64,000 nucleotides of DNA, from assembly GCA_035487355.1 (NCBI GenBank), contig DATHMF010000068.1, forward strand, positions 1 through 64,000, read 5' to 3'. The stretch is from Terriglobales bacterium. GTDB taxonomy: Bacteria; Acidobacteriota; Terriglobia; Terriglobales; Acidobacteriaceae. Positions 63,103 through 64,000 of this stretch are shown here, one piece after another (the stretch's first letter is position 1; each line of letters begins with the position of its first letter). The translations under genes were made by a program, and so were the position numbers. The notes under the pieces were generated by a model. That model was given only the letters and a program-made list of their open reading frames with translations. It did no database searches and had not been told where the DNA came from.

Positions 63103-64000
63103 ATGAAAGCCCCTAAAACGATTCACAGCAAAAAACAGCCGAGCGATCGTCGCGAGTATCCGCGACAGGGCGTCTTGAGCAAGATTGAAGATGTTGCGCA
63201 CGGTGCTCTCCGCAAGGCACTTTCCTCGAATACCGGGAGACTGGCCATCGCCATCATGGCGGCCGGCAAGGGTACACGCCTTAAATCCAAACATCCCAAA
63301 GTATTGCATTCGATTGCCGGCAAAACACTGCTGGAGCATGTAATTGCAGCGGCAACCATGGTCGCCCCGGCAGAAGATATTTACGTGATCATTGGACACG
63401 AAGCCGATCGGGTTCGCGCACAAGTGGAGCACACAGGCGTGCACTTCGTTTTGCAAAGCGAGCAACGCGGCACAGGACATGCAGTAATGGCCGCCAGCGA
63501 GGCGCTGGCCGGCTACGACAATGCCCTCATACTCTCAGGCGATGTGCCTCTGATTCAGCCGGAGACGATAACGCGCCTGCGCGATTTTCACTGGCAGCAG
63601 CACGCTGCCATGACCATCTTGACGGCAGTTTTGGAAGATCCAGGCGGATACGGACGGGTTGTGCGCAAATCGCGCACCAGCAATGATGTGACAGCCATCA
63701 TTGAGCAGAAATCCCTCCAAGGTGAGCAGGAGAAGATCCGCGAAATTAATACAGGCATTTATGCTTTCCAGGTTAAACCGTTACTCGAGAACCTGCACAA
63801 GCTCACCACTGAAAATGCCCACCAGGAATACTATTTGACCGATATCGCTTCCCTGCTGGTACGCGCCAAAAAGAAGGTTGTGGCCCTGACCGCTCTGAAT
63901 ATGGAAGAGACCCTGGGGGTCAATACACGGGCTGAACTCGCCCAACTCGATTCCGTGCTGCGTATGCGCAAGAACCAGGAATTAATGCAGTCGGGCGTAA
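63103..64000 (+). CDS. glmU: Bifunctional UDP-GlcNAc pyrophosphorylase/GlcN-1-P acetyltransferase, 3' end cut off
   Basis: Cytoplasmic nucleotidyltransferase, truncated by the window end; 299 codons are visible. The uridylyltransferase motif is MAAGKGTRLKSKHPKVLHSIAGKTLLEHV, with conserved LQSEQRGTGHAV, LILSGDVPLI, DPGGYGRVVR, INTGIYAF and EYYLTDIASLL. The C-terminal left-handed beta-helix that acetylates GlcN-1-P would lie beyond the window. The start at 63103 adds about 47 basic residues ahead of the usual N-terminus (KAPKTIHSKKQPSDRREYP). No better ATG with a ribosome-binding site lies downstream of it, so the extension may be real or the true start may be elsewhere. The gene is 14 bases after yvcK and likely co-transcribed. 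Confidence 0.95.
   Translation, partial: MKAPKTIHSKKQPSDRREYPRQGVLSKIEDVAHGALRKALSSNTGRLAIAIMAAGKGTRLKSKHPKVLHSIAGKTLLEHVIAAATMVAPAEDIYVIIGHEADRVRAQVEHTGVHFVLQSEQRGTGHAVMAASEALAGYDNALILSGDVPLIQPETITRLRDFHWQQHAAMTILTAVLEDPGGYGRVVRKSRTSNDVTAIIEQKSLQGEQEKIREINTGIYAFQVKPLLENLHKLTTENAHQEYYLTDIASLLVRAKKKVVALTALNMEETLGVNTRAELAQLDSVLRMRKNQELMQSGV

Noticed and set aside
1-64000. CRISPR array, tRNA or rRNA gene
   Set aside because: No regularly spaced repeats and no cloverleaf or rRNA-like sequence were noticed by eye; a tRNAscan-type search could still find something.

Overview
The window looks like a chromosomal segment of an Acidobacteriota (Terriglobia-like) bacterium. The evidence is a giant TonB-dependent receptor with an N-terminal carboxypeptidase-regulatory-like domain, three FG-GAP/ASPIC-UnbV (CRTAC1-type) secreted proteins, many Tat or Sec signal peptides, a secreted RHS protein, and compact minus-strand biosynthetic operons. 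This placement is by protein style only; no rRNA, tRNA, IS element or CRISPR array was seen.

Layout. 0.3-4.1 kb (minus): a histidine kinase, a NarL-type response regulator and an FG-GAP/UnbV protein, overlapping end to start. 4.3-9.0 kb (minus): an Ntn-hydrolase of the penicillin/AHL acylase family and a GH3 glucosidase. 9.2-20.1 kb (plus): a LacI-type regulator with palindromic central-CG sites around it, the TonB-dependent receptor with a strong terminator, an FG-GAP/UnbV protein, a large TPR protein and a signal-less sugar-binding-like protein. 20.5-27.0 kb (plus): a secreted RHS protein with a six-motif bulb-lectin insert and a variable C-terminus, overlapped by an Imm42-like putative immunity gene. 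27.0-27.9 kb: repeat-rich noncoding DNA. 27.9-32.8 kb (plus): a double beta-helix (pectate lyase/GH55-like) protein and a third FG-GAP/UnbV protein. 32.9-39.2 kb (minus): an NtrC-type regulator with a degenerate receiver/HisKA-like partner, a glycine-zipper envelope protein, a DHDPS-family enzyme with an insertion, an M19 dipeptidase and a membrane protein. 39.2-44.7 kb (minus): carA, two small exported proteins and carB. 44.9-46.9 kb (plus): a lipoprotein hydrolase and an O-methyltransferase. 46.9-53.8 kb (minus): the threonine branch lysC-thrC-thrB-hom-asd. 54.4-64 kb: a PEGA protein with a degenerate M48-like region, a ferredoxin-thioredoxin-reductase-like protein, an S41 protease, a second signal-less sugar-binding-like protein, lepB, a PCYCGC-type protein, a TPR protein, yvcK and the start of glmU, which is cut by the window end.

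The outstanding observation is upstream of the aspartate kinase gene. On the minus strand there is a consensus-like promoter, a 20-codon open frame with seven Thr codons (all ACA) among its first eleven, and an intrinsic terminator. Three mutually complementary segments can form the 1:2, 2:3 and 3:4 pairings of a classical amino-acid attenuator. This is a complete thrL-type attenuation system controlling a lysC-thrC-thrB-hom-asd cluster, outside the Gammaproteobacteria where thr attenuation is best known.

How it works together: much of the first half is a polymer-utilisation set (secreted hydrolases, outer-membrane receptor, LacI-type repressor, FG-GAP surface proteins). The second half is core amino-acid, pyrimidine and envelope metabolism.
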